Source: Lasioglossum baleicum
Taxonomy: Eukaryota > Arthropoda > Insecta > Hymenoptera > Halictidae
Assembly: GCF_051020765.1 (NCBI RefSeq)
Contig: NW_027469353.1
Location: forward strand, 1 to 64,000
Direction of reading: 5' to 3'
DNA: 64,000 nt
Under the pieces are notes generated by a model. The model was not told where the DNA came from and ran no database searches. It saw only the letters and a list, made by a program, of their open reading frames with translations. A program made the translations under genes and the position numbers. Shown one piece after another: positions 1-13,064 of this stretch; within the stretch, counting starts at the first letter, position 1; the number at the start of each line of letters is the position of its first letter.

Positions 1-2109
1 AACGCATAGCCCATAACGCATAACGCATAACGCATCGCGCATAACGCATAACGGATAACGCATAACGCATAACGCACAACGGATAACGCATAACGCATAA
101 CGCATAACGAATTACGCATAACGCATAACCCATAACGCATAACGCATAACGCATAACGCATAACGCATAACGCATAACGCATAACGCATAACGCTTAACG
201 CATAACGCCTAACGCATAACGCGTAACGCATAATGCATAACGCATAACGCTTAACGCATAGCTCATAACGCATAACGCATAACGCTTAACGCATAACGCA
301 TAACGCATAACGGATAACGCATAACGCATAACGCATAACGGATAACGCATAACGCATAACGCATAACGCATAACGCATAACGCATAACGCATAACGCATA
401 ACGCATAACGCGTAACGCATAATGCATAACGCATAACGCTTAACGCATAGCCCATAACGCATAACGCATAACGCATCGCGCATAACGCATAACGGATAAC
501 GCATAACGCATAACGCATAACGCATAACGCATAACGCATAACGCATAACGCATAACGCATAACGCATAACGCATAACGCATAACGCATAACGCATAACGC
601 ATAACGCATAACGCATAACGCATAACGCATAACGCATAACGCATAACGCATAACGCATAACGCATAACGCATAACGCATAACGCATAACGCATAACGCAT
701 AACGCATAACGCATAACGCATAACGCATAACGCATAACGCATAACGCATAACGCATAACGCATAACGCATAACGCATAACGCATAACGCATAACGCATAA
801 CGCATAACGCATAACGCATAACGCATAACGCATAACGCATAACGCATAACGCATAACGCATAACGCATAACGCATAACGCATAACGCATAACGCATAACG
901 CATAACGCATAACGCATAACGCATAACGCATAACGCATAACGCATAACGCATAACGCATACCGCATAACGCATAACGCATAACGCATAACGCATAACGCA
1001 TAACGCATAACGCATAACGCATAACGCATAACGCATAACGCATAACGCATAACGCATAACGCATAACGCATAACGCATAACGCATAACGCATAACGCATA
1101 ACGCATAACGCATAACGCATAACGCATAACGCATAACGCATAACGCATAACGCATAACGCATAACGCATAACGCATAACGCATAACGCATAACGCATAAC
1201 GCATAACGCATAACGCATAACGCATAACGCATAACGCATAACGCATAACGCATAACGCATAACGCATAACGCATAACGCATAACGCATAACGCATAACGC
1301 ATAACGCATAACGCATAACGCATAACGCATAACGCATAACGCATAACGCATAACGCATAACGCATAACGCATAACGCATAACGCATAACGCATAACGCAT
1401 AACGCATAACGCATAACGCATAACGCATAACGCATAACGCATAACGCATAACGCATAACGCATAACGCATAACGCATAACGCATAACGCATAACGCATAA
1501 CGCTTAACGCATAACGCCTAACGCATAACGCGTAACGCATAATGCATAACGCATAACGCTTAACGCATAGCCCATAACGCATAACGCATAACGCATAACG
1601 CATACCGCATAACGCATAACGCATAACGCATAACGCATAACGCATAACGCATAACGCATAACGCATAACGCATAACGCATAACGCATAACGCATAACGCA
1701 TAACGCATAACGCATAACGCATAACGCATAACGCATAACGCATAACGCATAACGCATAACGCATAACGCATAACGCATAACGCATAACGCATAACGCATA
1801 ACGCATAACGCATAACGCATAACGCATAACGCATAACGCATAACGCATAACGCATAACGCATAACGCATAACGCATAACGCATAACGCATAACGCATAAC
1901 GCATAACGCATAACGCATAACGCATAACGCATAACGCATAACGCATAACGCATAACGCATAACGCATAACGCATAACGCATAACGCATAACGCATAACGC
2001 ATAACGCATAACGCATAACGCATAACGCATAACGCATAACGCATAACGCATAACGCATAACGCATAACGCATAACGCATAACACATAACGCATAACGCAT
2101 AACGCATAA
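1..2109. repeat. Left edge block: partial A1, A/B hybrid cassette, long pure runs
   Basis: The window opens inside an A1 cassette: CGCATAG at 3, CCCATAA at 10, CGCATCG at 31, CGCACAA at 73, CGAATTA at 108, CCCATAA at 129. A second header at 192 starts as A-type (CGCCTAA 206, CGCGTAA 220, TGCATAA 234, CGCTTAA 248, CGCATAG 255) but continues as B-type (CTCATAA 262, CGCTTAA 283, CGGATAA 311 and 339). A short header follows at 409-499. Identical heptamers fill 500-954 (65 units) and 962-1500 (77 units), separated by one CGCATAC at 955. A third header at 1501 loses its later markers and runs into 1606-2081 (68 units), ending with CACATAA at 2082. Confidence 0.95.
192..345. repeat. A/B hybrid cassette
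   Basis: The left half carries A-cassette markers at their usual spacing (+0, +14, +28, +42, +56, +63). The right half, from CTCATAA at 262, carries B-cassette markers (CGCTTAA at +91, CGGATAA at +119 and +147). The join falls at the CGCTTAA/CGCATAG pair that both cassette types share. This is what unequal crossing-over between cassettes would leave. The same join recurs at 34044. Confidence 0.85.
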
Positions 2110-2305
2110 CGCTTAACGCATAACGCCTAACGCATAACGCGTAACGCATAATGCATAACGCATAACGCTTAACGCATAGCCCATAACGCATAACGCATAA
2201 CGCATCGCGCATAACGCATAACGGATAACGCATAACGCATAACGCACAACGGATAACGCATAACGCATAACGCATAACGAATTACGCATAACGCATAACC
2301 CATAA
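2110..2305. repeat. A1 cassette (reference example)
   Basis: Complete A1: CGCTTAA 2110, CGCCTAA 2124, CGCGTAA 2138, TGCATAA 2152, CGCTTAA 2166, CGCATAG 2173, CCCATAA 2180, CGCATCG 2201, CGGATAA 2222, CGCACAA 2243, CGGATAA 2250, CGAATTA 2278, CCCATAA 2299. The same offsets recur at 6478, 7423, 8606, 9103, 13065, 13548, 14346, 15676, 16166, 16971, 18896, 19386, 25588, 27996, 29928 and 33792. At +0, +14 and +28, unit position 4 is T, C, then G. The cassette creates ACGCGT at the CGCGTAA unit, ATGCAT at the TGCATAA unit, TTAA and AATT, none of which occurs in the pure repeat. Confidence 0.95.
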
Positions 2306-2508
2306 CGCATAACGCATAACGCATAACGCATAACGCATAACGCATAACGCATAACGCATAACGCATAACGCATAACGCATAACGCATAACGCATAACGCA
2401 TAACGCATAACGCATAACGCATAACGCATAACGCATAACGCATAACGCATAACGCATAACGCATAACGCATAACGCATAACGCATAACGCATAACGCATA
2501 ACGCATAA

Positions 2509-3005
2509 CGCCGCATAACGCATAACGCATACCGCATAACGCATAACGCATAACGCATAACGCATAACGCATAACGCATAACGCATAACGCATAACGCAT
2601 AACGCACAAAGCATAACGCATAACGCATAACGCATAACGCTTAACGCATAACGCATAACGCATAACGCGTAACGCATAATGCATAACGCATAACGCTTAA
2701 CGCATAGCCCATAACGCATAACGCATAACGCATCGCGCATAACGCATAACGGATAACGCATAACGCATAACGCACAACGGATAACGCATAACGCATAACG
2801 CATAACGAATTACGCATAACGCATAACCATAACGCATAACGCATAACGCATAACGCATAACGCAAACGCATAACGCATAACGCATAACGCTTAACGCATA
2901 ACGCATAACGCATAACGCATAACGCATAACGCATAACGCATAACGCATAACGCATAACGCATAACGCATAACGCATGACGCATAACGCATAACGCATAAG
3001 CATAA
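2509..3005. repeat. Out-of-register patch with four indels summing to zero
   Basis: Register shifts +3 at 2509 (an extra CGC before the unit at 2512), then -1 at 2827-2832 (CCATAA for CCCATAA), -1 at 2861-2866 (CGCAAA, T missing) and -1 at 3000-3005 (GCATAA, C missing). From 3006 units again start at 3 modulo 7. The patch covers an A1' cassette (header 2638, CGCGTAA 2666, TGCATAA 2680, CGCGCA region at 2729, CGAATTA 2806) that also lacks its CGCCTAA. Equivalent cassettes in the other copies have no such indels. It may be genuine clustered mutation or a poorly polished stretch of assembly. Confidence 0.93.
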
Positions 3006-3355
3006 CGCATAACGCATAACGCATAACGCATAACGCATAACGCATAACGCATAACGCATAACGCATAACGCATAACGCATAACGCATAACGCATAACGCA
3101 TAACGCATAACGCATACCGCATAACGCATAACGCATAACGCATAACGCATAACGCATAACGCATAACGCATAACGCATAACGCATAACGCATAACGCATA
3201 ACGCACAAAGCATAACGCATAACGCATAACGCATAACGCATAACGCATGACGCATAACGCATAACGCATAACGCATAACGCATAACGCATAACGCATAAC
3301 GCATAACGCATAACGCATAACGCATAACACATAACGCATAACGCATAACGCATAA

Positions 3356-4720
3356 CGCTTAACGCATAACGCCTAACGCATAACGCGTAACGCATAATGC
3401 ATAACGCATAACGCTTAACGCATAGCCCATAACGCTTAACGCATAACGCATCGCGCATAACGCATAACGCATAACGCATAACGCATAACGCATAACGCAT
3501 AACGCATAACGCATAACGCATAACGGATAACGCAAGAAGCATAACGCATAACGCATAAAGCATAACGCATAACGCATAACGCATAACGCATAACGCATAA
3601 CGGATAACGCAAGAAGCATAACGCATAACGCATAAAGCATAACGCATAACGCATAACGCATAACGCATAACGCATAACGCATAACGCATAACGCATAACG
3701 CATAACGCATAACGCATAACGCATAACGCATAACGCATAACGCATAACGCATAACGCATAACGCATAACGCTTAACGCATAACGCATTACGCATAACGCA
3801 TAACGCATAACGCATAACGCATAACGCATAACGCATAACGCATAACGCATAACGCATAACGCATAACGCATAACGCATAACGCTTAACGCATAACGCATT
3901 ACGCATAACGCATAACGCATAACGCATAACGCTTAACGCATAGCTCATAACGCATAACGCATAACGCTTAACGCATAACGCATAACGCATAACGGATAAC
4001 GCATAACGCATGACGCATAACGGATAACGCATAACGCATAACGCATAACGCATAACGCATAACGCATAACGCATAACGCATAACGCGTAACGCATAATGC
4101 ATAACGCATAACGCTTAACGCATAGCCCATAACGCATAACGCATAACGCATCGCGCATAACGCATAACGGATAACGCATAACGCATAACGCATAACGCTT
4201 AACGCATAACGCATTACGCATAACGCATAACGCATAACGCTTAACGCATAGCTCATAACGCATAACGCATAACGCTTAACGCATAACGCATAACGCATAA
4301 CGGATAACGCATAACGCATAACGCATAACGGATAACGCATAACGCATAACGCATAACGCATAACGCATAACGCATAACGCATAACGCGTAACGCATAATG
4401 CATAACGCATAACGCTTAACGCATAGCCCATAACGCATAACGCATAACGCATCGCGCATAACGCATAACGGATAACGCATAACGCATAACGCATAACGCA
4501 TAACGCATAACGCATAACGCATAACGCATAACGCATAACGCATAACGCATAACGCATAACGCATAACGCATAACGCATAACGCATAACGCATAACGCATA
4601 ACGCATAACGCATGACGCATAACGCATAACGCATAACGCATAACGCATAACGCATAACGCATAACGCATAACGCATAACGCATAACGCATAACACATAAC
4701 GCATAACGCATAACGCATAA
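3356..4720. repeat. Tandem duplication, copy 1 (A3 + B, 1,365-bp period)
   Basis: Starts with an A3 cassette: header 3356, extra CGCTTAA 3433, CGCATCG 3447, CGCAAGA groups at 3524-3565 and 3601-3642. It continues with CGCTTAA/CGCATTA pairs at 3769/3783 and 3881/3895, then B blocks with CTCATAA at 3944 and 4252 and CGCATGA at 4007. It closes with CGCATGA 4609 and CACATAA 4693. Every marker from 3356 to 4469 reappears 1,365 bp (195 units) downstream. Confidence 0.93.
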
Positions 4721-6477
4721 CGCTTAACGCATAACGCCTAACGCATAACGCGTAACGCATAATGCATAACGCATAACGCTTAACGCATAGCCCATAACGC
4801 TTAACGCATAACGCATCGCGCATAACGCATAACGCATAACGCATAACGCATAACGCATAACGCATAACGCATAACGCATAACGCATAACGGATAACGCAA
4901 GAAGCATAACGCATAACGCATAAAGCATAACGCATAACGCATAACGCATAACGCATAACGCATAACGGATAACGCAAGAAGCATAACGCATAACGCATAA
5001 AGCATAACGCATAACGCATAACGCATAACGCATAACGCATAACGCATAACGCATAACGCATAACGCATAACGCATAACGCATAACGCATAACGCATAACG
5101 CATAACGCATAACGCATAACGCATAACGCATAACGCTTAACGCATAACGCATTACGCATAACGCATAACGCATAACGCATAACGCATAACGCATAACGCA
5201 TAACGCATAACGCATAACGCATAACGCATAACGCATAACGCATAACGCTTAACGCATAACGCATTACGCATAACGCATAACGCATAACGCATAACGCTTA
5301 ACGCATAGCTCATAACGCATAACGCATAACGCTTAACGCATAACGCATAACGCATAACGGATAACGCATAACGCATGACGCATAACGGATAACGCATAAC
5401 GCATAACGCATAACGCATAACGCATAACGCATAACGCATAACGCATAACGCGTAACGCATAATGCATAACGCATAACGCTTAACGCATAGCCCATAACGC
5501 ATAACGCATAACGCATCGCGCATAACGCATAACGGATAACGCATAACGCATAACGCATAACGCTTAACGCATAACGCATTACGCATAACGCATAACGCAT
5601 AACGCTTAACGCATAGCTCATAACGCATAACGCATAACGCTTAACGCATAACGCATAACGCATAACGGATAACGCATAACGCATAACGCATAACGGATAA
5701 CGCATAACGCATAACGCATAACGCATAACGCATAACGCATAACGCATAACGCGTAACGCATAATGCATAACGCATAACGCTTAACGCATAGCCCATAACG
5801 CATAACGCATAACGCATCGCGCATAACGCATAACGGATAACGCATAACGCATAACGCATAACGCATAACGCATAACGCATAACGCATAACGCATAACGCA
5901 TAACGCATAACGCATAACGCATAACGCATAACGCATAACGCATAACGCATAACGCATAACGCATAACGCATAACGCATAACGCATAACGCATAACGCATA
6001 ACGCATAACGCATAACGCATAACGCATAACGCATAACGCATAACGCATAACGCATAACGCATAACGCATAACGCATAACGCATAACGCATAACGCATAAC
6101 GCATAACGCATAACGCATAACGCATAACGCATAACGCATAACGCATAACGCATAACGCATAACGCATAACGCATAACGCATAACGCATAACGCATAACGC
6201 ATAACGCATAACGCATAACGCATAACGCATAACGCATAACGCATAACGCATAACGCATAACGCATAACGCATAACGCATAACGCATAACGCATAACGCAT
6301 AACGCATAACGCATAACGCATAACGCATAACGCATAACGCATAACGCATAACGCATAACGCATAACGCATAACGCATAACGCATAACGCATAACGCATAA
6401 CGCATAACGCATAACGCATAACGCATAACGCATAACGCATAACGCATAACACATAACGCATAACGCATAACGCATAA
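4721..6477. repeat. Tandem duplication, copy 2 with expanded pure run
   Basis: Markers 4721-5834 repeat 3356-4469 at +1,365 bp (for example CGCTTAA 4798, CGCATCG 4812, CGGATAA 4889, CGCTTAA 5603, CGCGTAA 5750, CGGATAA 5834). The two copies differ after that: copy 1 has a CGCATGA-interrupted run of 217 bp (4476-4692), copy 2 has an uninterrupted run of 609 bp (5841-6449, 87 units). Only run length and that one marker changed, so the duplication looks recent. Confidence 0.92.
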
Positions 6478-8605
6478 CGCTTAACGCATAACGCCTAACG
6501 CATAACGCGTAACGCATAATGCATAACGCATAACGCTTAACGCATAGCCCATAACGCATAACGCATAACGCATCGCGCATAACGCATAACGGATAACGCA
6601 TAACGCATAACGCACAACGGATAACGCATAACGCATAACGCATAACGAATTACGCATAACGCATAACCCATAACGCATAACGCATAACGCATAACGCATA
6701 ACGCATAACGCATAACGCATAACGCATAACGCTTAACGCATAACGCCTAACGCATAACGCGTAACGCATAATGCATAACGTATAACGCTTAACGCATAGC
6801 CCATAACGCATAACGCATAACGCATCGCGCATAACGCATAACGGATAACGCATAACGCATAACGCATAACGGATAACGCATAACGCATAACGCATAACGA
6901 ATTACGCATAACGCATAACCCATAACGCATAACGCATAACGCATAACGCATAACGCATAACGCATAACGCATAACGCATAACGCATAACGCATAACGCAT
7001 AACGCATAACGCATAACGCATAACGCATAACGCATAACGGATAACGCAAGAAGCATAACGCATAACGCATAAAGCATAACGCATTACGCATAACGCATAA
7101 CGCATAACGCATAACGCATAACGCATAACGCATAACGCATAACGCATAACGCATAACGCATAACGCATAACGCATAACGCATAACGCATAACGCATAACG
7201 CATAACGCATAACGCATAACGCATAACGCATAACGCATAACGCATAACGCATAACGCATAACGCATAACGCATAACGCATAACGCATAACGCATAACGCA
7301 TAACGCATAACGCATAACGCATAACGCATAACGCATAACGCATAACGCATAACGCATAACGCATAACGCATAACGCATAACGCATAACGCATAACACATA
7401 ACGCATAACGCATAACGCATAACGCTTAACGCATAACGCCTAACGCATAACGCGTAACGCATAATGCATAACGCATAACGCTTAACGCATAGCCCATAAC
7501 GCATAACGCATAACGCATCGCGCATAACGCATAACGGATAACGCATAACGCATAACGCACAACGGATAACGCATAACGCATAACGCATAACGAATTACGC
7601 ATAACGCATAACCCATAACGCATAACGCATAACGCATAACGCATAACGCATAACGCATAACGCATAACGCATAACGCATAACGCATAACGCATAACGCAT
7701 AACGCATAACGCATAACGCATAACGCATAACGCATAACGCATAACGCATAACGCATAACGCATAATGCATAACGCATAACGCTTAACGCATAGCCCATAA
7801 CGCATAACGCATAACGCATCGCGCATAACGCATAACGGATAACGCATAACGCATAACGCACAACGGATAACGCATAACGCATAACGCATAACGAATTACG
7901 CATAACGCATAACCCATAACGCATAACGCATAACGCATAACGCATAACGCATAACGCATAACGCATAACGCTTAACGCATAACGCCTAACGCATAACGCG
8001 TAACGCATAATGCATAACGTATAACGCTTAACGCATAGCCCATAACGCATAACGCATAACGCATCGCGCATAACGCATAACGGATAACGCATAACGCATA
8101 ACGCATAACGGATAACGCATAACGCATAACGCATAACGAATTACGCATAACGCATAACCCATAACGCATAACGCATAACGCATAACGCATAACGCATAAC
8201 GCATAACGCATAACGCATAACGCATAACGCATAACGCATAACGCATAACGCATAACGGATAACGCAAGAAGCATAACGCATAACGCATAAAGCATAACGC
8301 ATTACGCATAACGCATAACGCATAACGCATAACGCATAACGCATAACGCATAACGCATAACGCATAACGCATAACGCATAACGCATAACGCATAACGCAT
8401 AACGCATAACGCATAACGCATAACGCATAACGCATAACGCATAACGCATAACGCATAACGCATAACGCATAACGCATAACGCATAACGCATAACGCATAA
8501 CGCATAACGCATAACGCATAACGCATAACGCATAACGCATAACGCATAACGCATAACGCATAACGCATAACGCATAACACATAACGCATAACGCATAACG
8601 CATAA
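6478..8605. repeat. Two A1+A2 pairs
   Basis: First pair: A1 at 6478, A2 at 6730, CGCAAGA group at 7038-7079, CGCATTA 7080, pure run 7087-7394 (44 units), CACATAA 7395. Second pair: A1 at 7423, a repeated inner piece starting at TGCATAA 7766, A2 at 7969, CGCAAGA group at 8256-8297, CGCATTA 8298, pure run 8305-8577 (39 units), CACATAA 8578. A2 is marked by CGTATAA at 6779 and 8018. The inner repeat 7766-7968 re-copies the right part of A1 from its TGCATAA marker onward. Confidence 0.9.
6730..7086. repeat. A2 cassette (reference example)
   Basis: A2 differs from A1 by CGTATAA at +49 (6779), an unaltered unit in place of CGCACAA, and a distal group at 7038: CGGATAA, CGCAAGA, AGCATAA, two normal units, AGCATAA, then CGCATTA (7080). 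Other A2 copies start at 7969, 11525, 14605, 17230, 23677, 28234, 43018, 45139, 46882, 47568, 51432, 52167, 53098, 55359, 56094, 57368, 59433, 60567 and 63129. Right of 52000 some copies change the first AGCATAA to AGAATAA (52447, 59706, 63416) and some lack the distal group. Confidence 0.93.
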
Positions 8606-9809
8606 CGCTTAACGCATAACGCCTAACGCATAACGCGTAACGCATAATGCATAACGCATAACGCTTAACGCATAGCCCATAACGCATAACGCATAACGCA
8701 TCGCGCATAACGCATAACGGATAACGCATAACGCATAACGCACAACGGATAACGCATAACGCATAACGCATAACGAATTACGCATAACGCATAACCCATA
8801 ACGCATAACGCATAACGCATAACGCATAACGCATAACGCATAACGCATAACGCATAACGCATAACGCATAACGCATAACGCATAACGCATAACGCATAAC
8901 GCATAACGCATAACGCATAACGCATAACGCATAACGCATAACGCATAACGCATAACGCATAACGCATAACGCATAACGCATAACGCATACCGCATAACGC
9001 ATAACGCATAACGCATAACGCATAACGCATAACGCATAACGCATAACGCATAACGCATAACGCATAACGCACAAAGCATAACGCATAACGCATAACGCAT
9101 AACGCTTAACGCATAACGCCTAACGCATAACGCGTAACGCATAATGCATAACGCATAACGCTTAACGCATAGCCCATAACGCATAACGCATAACGCATCG
9201 CGCATAACGCATAACGGATAACGCATAACGCATAACGCACAACGGATAACGCATAACGCATAACGCATAACGAATTACGCATAACGCATAACCCATAACG
9301 CATAACGCATAACGCATAACGCATAACGCATAACGCATAACGCATAACGCATAACGCATAACGCTTAACGCATAACGCATAACGCATAACGCATAACGCA
9401 TAACGCATAACGCATAACGCATAACGCATAACGCATAACGCATAACGCATAACGCATGACGCATAACGCATAACGCATAACGCATAACGCATAACGCATA
9501 ACGCATAACGCATAACGCATAACGCATAACGCATAACGCATAACGCATAACGCATAACGCATAACGCATAACGCATAACGCATAACGCATACCGCATAAC
9601 GCATAACGCATAACGCATAACGCATAACGCATAACGCATAACGCATAACGCATAACGCATAACGCACAAAGCATAACGCATAACGCATAACGCATAACGC
9701 ATAACGCATGACGCATAACGCATAACGCATAACGCATAACGCATAACGCATAACGCATAACGCATAACGCATAACGCATAACACATAACGCATAACGCAT
9801 AACGCATAA

Positions 9810-10215
9810 CGCTTAACGCATAACGCCTAACGCATAACGCGTAACGCATAATGCATAACGCATAACGCTTAACGCATAGCCCATAACGCTTAACGCATAA
9901 CGCATCGCGCATAACGCATAACGCATAACGCATAACGCATAACGCATAACGCATAACGCATAACGCATAACGCATAACGGATAACGCAAGAAGCATAACG
10001 CATAACGCATAAAGCATAACGCATAACGCATAACGCATAACGCATAACGGATAACGCAAGAAGCATAACGCATAACGCATAAAGCATAACGCATAACGCA
10101 TAACGCATAACGCATAACGCATAACGCATAACGCATAACGCATAACGCATAACGCATAACGCATAACGCATAACGCATAACGCATAACGCATAACGCATA
10201 ACGCATAACGCATAA
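9810..10215. repeat. A3 cassette (reference example)
   Basis: A3 has the common header (9810, CGCCTAA 9824, CGCGTAA 9838, TGCATAA 9852, CGCTTAA 9866, CGCATAG 9873, CCCATAA 9880), then CGCTTAA at +77 (9887) and CGCATCG at +91 (9901). CGGATAA/CGCAAGA/AGCATAA groups follow at 9978 and 10048. Other A3 cassettes start at 3356, 4721, 14010, 16628, 19862, 26757 and 31069. Their distal groups lie about 70-77 bp apart; the 19862 copy carries four groups (20030, 20114, 20282, 20359). Confidence 0.92.
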
Positions 10216-11944
10216 CGCTTAACGCATAACGCATTACGCATAACGCATAACGCATAACGCATAACGCATAACGCATAACGCATAACGCATAACGCATAAC
10301 GCATAACGCATAACGCATAACGCTTAACGCATAACGCATTACGCATAACGCATAACGCATAACGCATAACGCTTAACGCATAGCTCATAACGCATAACGC
10401 ATAACGCTTAACGCATAACGCATAACGCATAACGGATAACGCATAACGCATGACGCATAACGGATAACGCATAACGCATAACGCATAACGCATAACGCAT
10501 AACGCATAACGCATAACGCATAACGCGTAACGCATAATGCATAACGCTTAACGCATAGCCCATAACGCATAACGCATAACGCATCGCGCATAACGCATAA
10601 CGGATAACGCATAACGCATAACGCATAACGCTTAACGCATAACGCATTACGCATAACGCATAACGCATAACGCTTAACGCATAGCTCATAACGCATAACG
10701 CATAACGCTTAACGCATAACGCATAACGCATAACGGATAACGCATAACGCATAACGCATAACGGATAACGCATAACGCATAACGCATAACGCATAACGCA
10801 TAACGCATAACGCATAACGCGTAACGCATAATGCATAACGCATAACGCTTAACGCATAGCCCATAACGCATAACGCATAACGCATCGCGCATAACGCATA
10901 ACGGATAACGCATAACGCATAACGCATAACGCATAACGCATAACGCATAACGCATAACGCATAACGCATAACGCATAACGCATAACGCATAACGCATAAC
11001 GCATAACGCATAACGCATAACGCATAACGCATAACGCATAACGCATAACGCATAACGCATAACGCATAACGCATAACGCATAACGCATAACGCATAACGC
11101 ATAACGCATAACGCATAACGCATAACGCATAACGCATAACGCATAACGCATAACGCATAACGCATAACGCATAACGCATAACGCATAACGCATAACGCAT
11201 AACGCATAACGCATAACGCATAACGCATAACGCATAACGCATAACGCATAACGCATAACGCATAACGCATAACGCATAACGCATAACGCATAACGCATAA
11301 CGCATAACGCATAACGCATAACGCACAAAGCATAACGCATAACGCATAACGCATAACGCATAACGCATCGCGCATAACGCATAACGGATAACGCATAACG
11401 CATAACGCACAACGGATAACGCATAACGCATAACGCATAACGAATTACGCATAACGCATAACCCATAACGCATAACGCATAACGCATAACGCATAACGCA
11501 TAACGCATAACGCATAACGCATAACGCTTAACGCATAACGCCTAACGCATAACGCGTAACGCATAATGCATAACGTATAACGCTTAACGCATAGCCCATA
11601 ACGCATAACGCATAACGCATCGCGCATAACGCATAACGGATAACGCATAACGCATAACGCATAACGGATAACGCATAACGCATAACGCATAACGAATTAC
11701 GCATAACGCATAACCCATAACGCATAACGCATAACGCATAACGCATAACGCATAACGCATAACGCATAACGCATAACGCATAACGCATAACGCATAACGC
11801 ATAACGCATAACGGATAACGCAAGAAGCATAACGCATAACGCATAAAGCATAACGCATTACGCATAACGCATAACGCATAACGCATAACGCATAACGCAT
11901 AACGCATAACGCATAACGCATAACGCATAACGCTTAACGCATAA

Positions 11945-12238
11945 CGCTTAACGCATAACGCATTACGCATAACGCATAACGCATAACGCATAACGCTTAA
12001 CGCATAGCTCATAACGCATAACGCATAACGCTTAACGCATAACGCATAACGCATAACGGATAACGCATAACGCATAACGCATAACGGATAACGCATAACG
12101 CATAACGCATAACGCATAACGCATAACGCATAACGCATAACGCATAACGCGTAACGCATAATGCATAACGCATAACGCTTAACGCATAGCCCATGACGCA
12201 TAACGCATAACGCATCGCGCATAACGCATAACGGATAA
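11945..12238. repeat. B cassette (reference example)
   Basis: Markers: CGCTTAA 11945, CGCATTA 11959, CGCTTAA 11994, CGCATAG 12001, CTCATAA 12008, CGCTTAA 12029, CGGATAA 12057 and 12085, CGCGTAA 12148, TGCATAA 12162, CGCTTAA 12176, CGCATAG 12183, CCCATGA 12190, CGCATCG 12211, CGGATAA 12232. The S3 copy at 15032 has every marker at the same offset. B is normally followed by the longest pure runs in its higher-order unit. Confidence 0.92.
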
Positions 12239-13064
12239 CGCATAACGCATAACGCATAACGCATAACGCATAACGCATAACGCATAACGCATAACGCATA
12301 ACGCATAACGCATAACGCATAACGCATAACGCATAACGCATAACGCATAACGCATAACGCATAACGCATAACGCATAACGCATAACGCATAACGCATAAC
12401 GCATAACGCATAACGCATAACGCATAACGCATAACGCATAACGCATAACGCATAACGCATAACGCATAACGCATAACGCATAACGCATAACGCATAACGC
12501 ATAACGCATAACGCATAACGCATAACGCATAACGCATAACGCATAACGCATAACGCATAACGCATAACGCATAACGCATAACGCATAACGCATAACGCAT
12601 AACGCATAACGCATAACGCATAACGCATAACGCATACCGCATAACGCATAACGCATAACGCATAACGCATAACGCATAACGCATAACGCATAACGCATAA
12701 CGCATAACGCATAACGCATAACGCATAACGCATAACGCATAACGCATAACGCATAACGCATAACGCATAACGCATAACGCATAACGCATAACGCATAACG
12801 CATAACGCATAACGCATAACGCATAACGCATAACGCATAACGCATAACGCATAACGCATAACGCATAACGCATAACGCATAACGCATAACGCATAACGCA
12901 TAACGCATAACGCATAACGCATAACGCATAACGCATAACGCATAACGCATAACGCATAACGCATAACGCATAACGCATAACGCATAACGCATAACGCATA
13001 ACGCATAACGCATAACGCATAACGCATAACGCATAACACATAACGCATAACGCATAACGCATAA

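Larger units (their letters stand above)
2110..8605. repeat. Higher-order copy S1 (6,496 bp)
   Basis: Order: A1 (2110), A1' (2638, in the indel patch), A3 (3356), B blocks (3881-4475), a second A3+B copy (4721-5840), an 87-unit pure run (5841-6449), then two A1+A2 pairs (6478/6730 and 7423/7969). CACATAA lies exactly 28 bp before the headers at 2110, 3356, 4721, 6478, 7423 and 8606. The copy matches S2 marker for marker at its start: 2638, 2888, 2972, 3111, 3202, 3244, 3328 and 3356 correspond to 9103, 9362, 9453, 9586, 9663, 9705, 9782 and 9810. S1 is the only copy in which I found indels that are not multiples of seven. Confidence 0.88.
8606..13064. repeat. Higher-order copy S2 (4,459 bp)
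   Basis: Order: A1 (8606), CGCATAC 8984, CGCACAA/AGCATAA 9068, A1' (9103), CGCTTAA 9362, CGCATGA 9453, CGCATAC 9586, CGCACAA 9663, CGCATGA 9705, CACATAA 9782, A3 (9810) with CGCAAGA at 9985 and 10055, CGCATTA 10230 and 10335, B blocks with CTCATAA at 10384 and 10685, pure run 10909-11321 (59 units), a headless A1 from CGCATCG 11364, A2 (11525), B (11945), and pure runs 12239-12630 (56 units) and 12638-13036 (57 units). The B block has CCCATGA at 12190, shared only with S3 and S4. Confidence 0.9.

Noticed and set aside
2138..2144. ACGCGT at CGCGTAA units as a fungal MCB cell-cycle promoter element
   Set aside because: The hexamer follows from one substitution in the repeat, recurs only because cassettes are copied, and has no gene beside it. 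Noted only as a palindrome.
6779..6785. CGTATAA or CATAAC stretches as promoter -10 boxes
   Set aside because: The match is weak, there is no -35 partner beyond repeat sequence, and no gene downstream.
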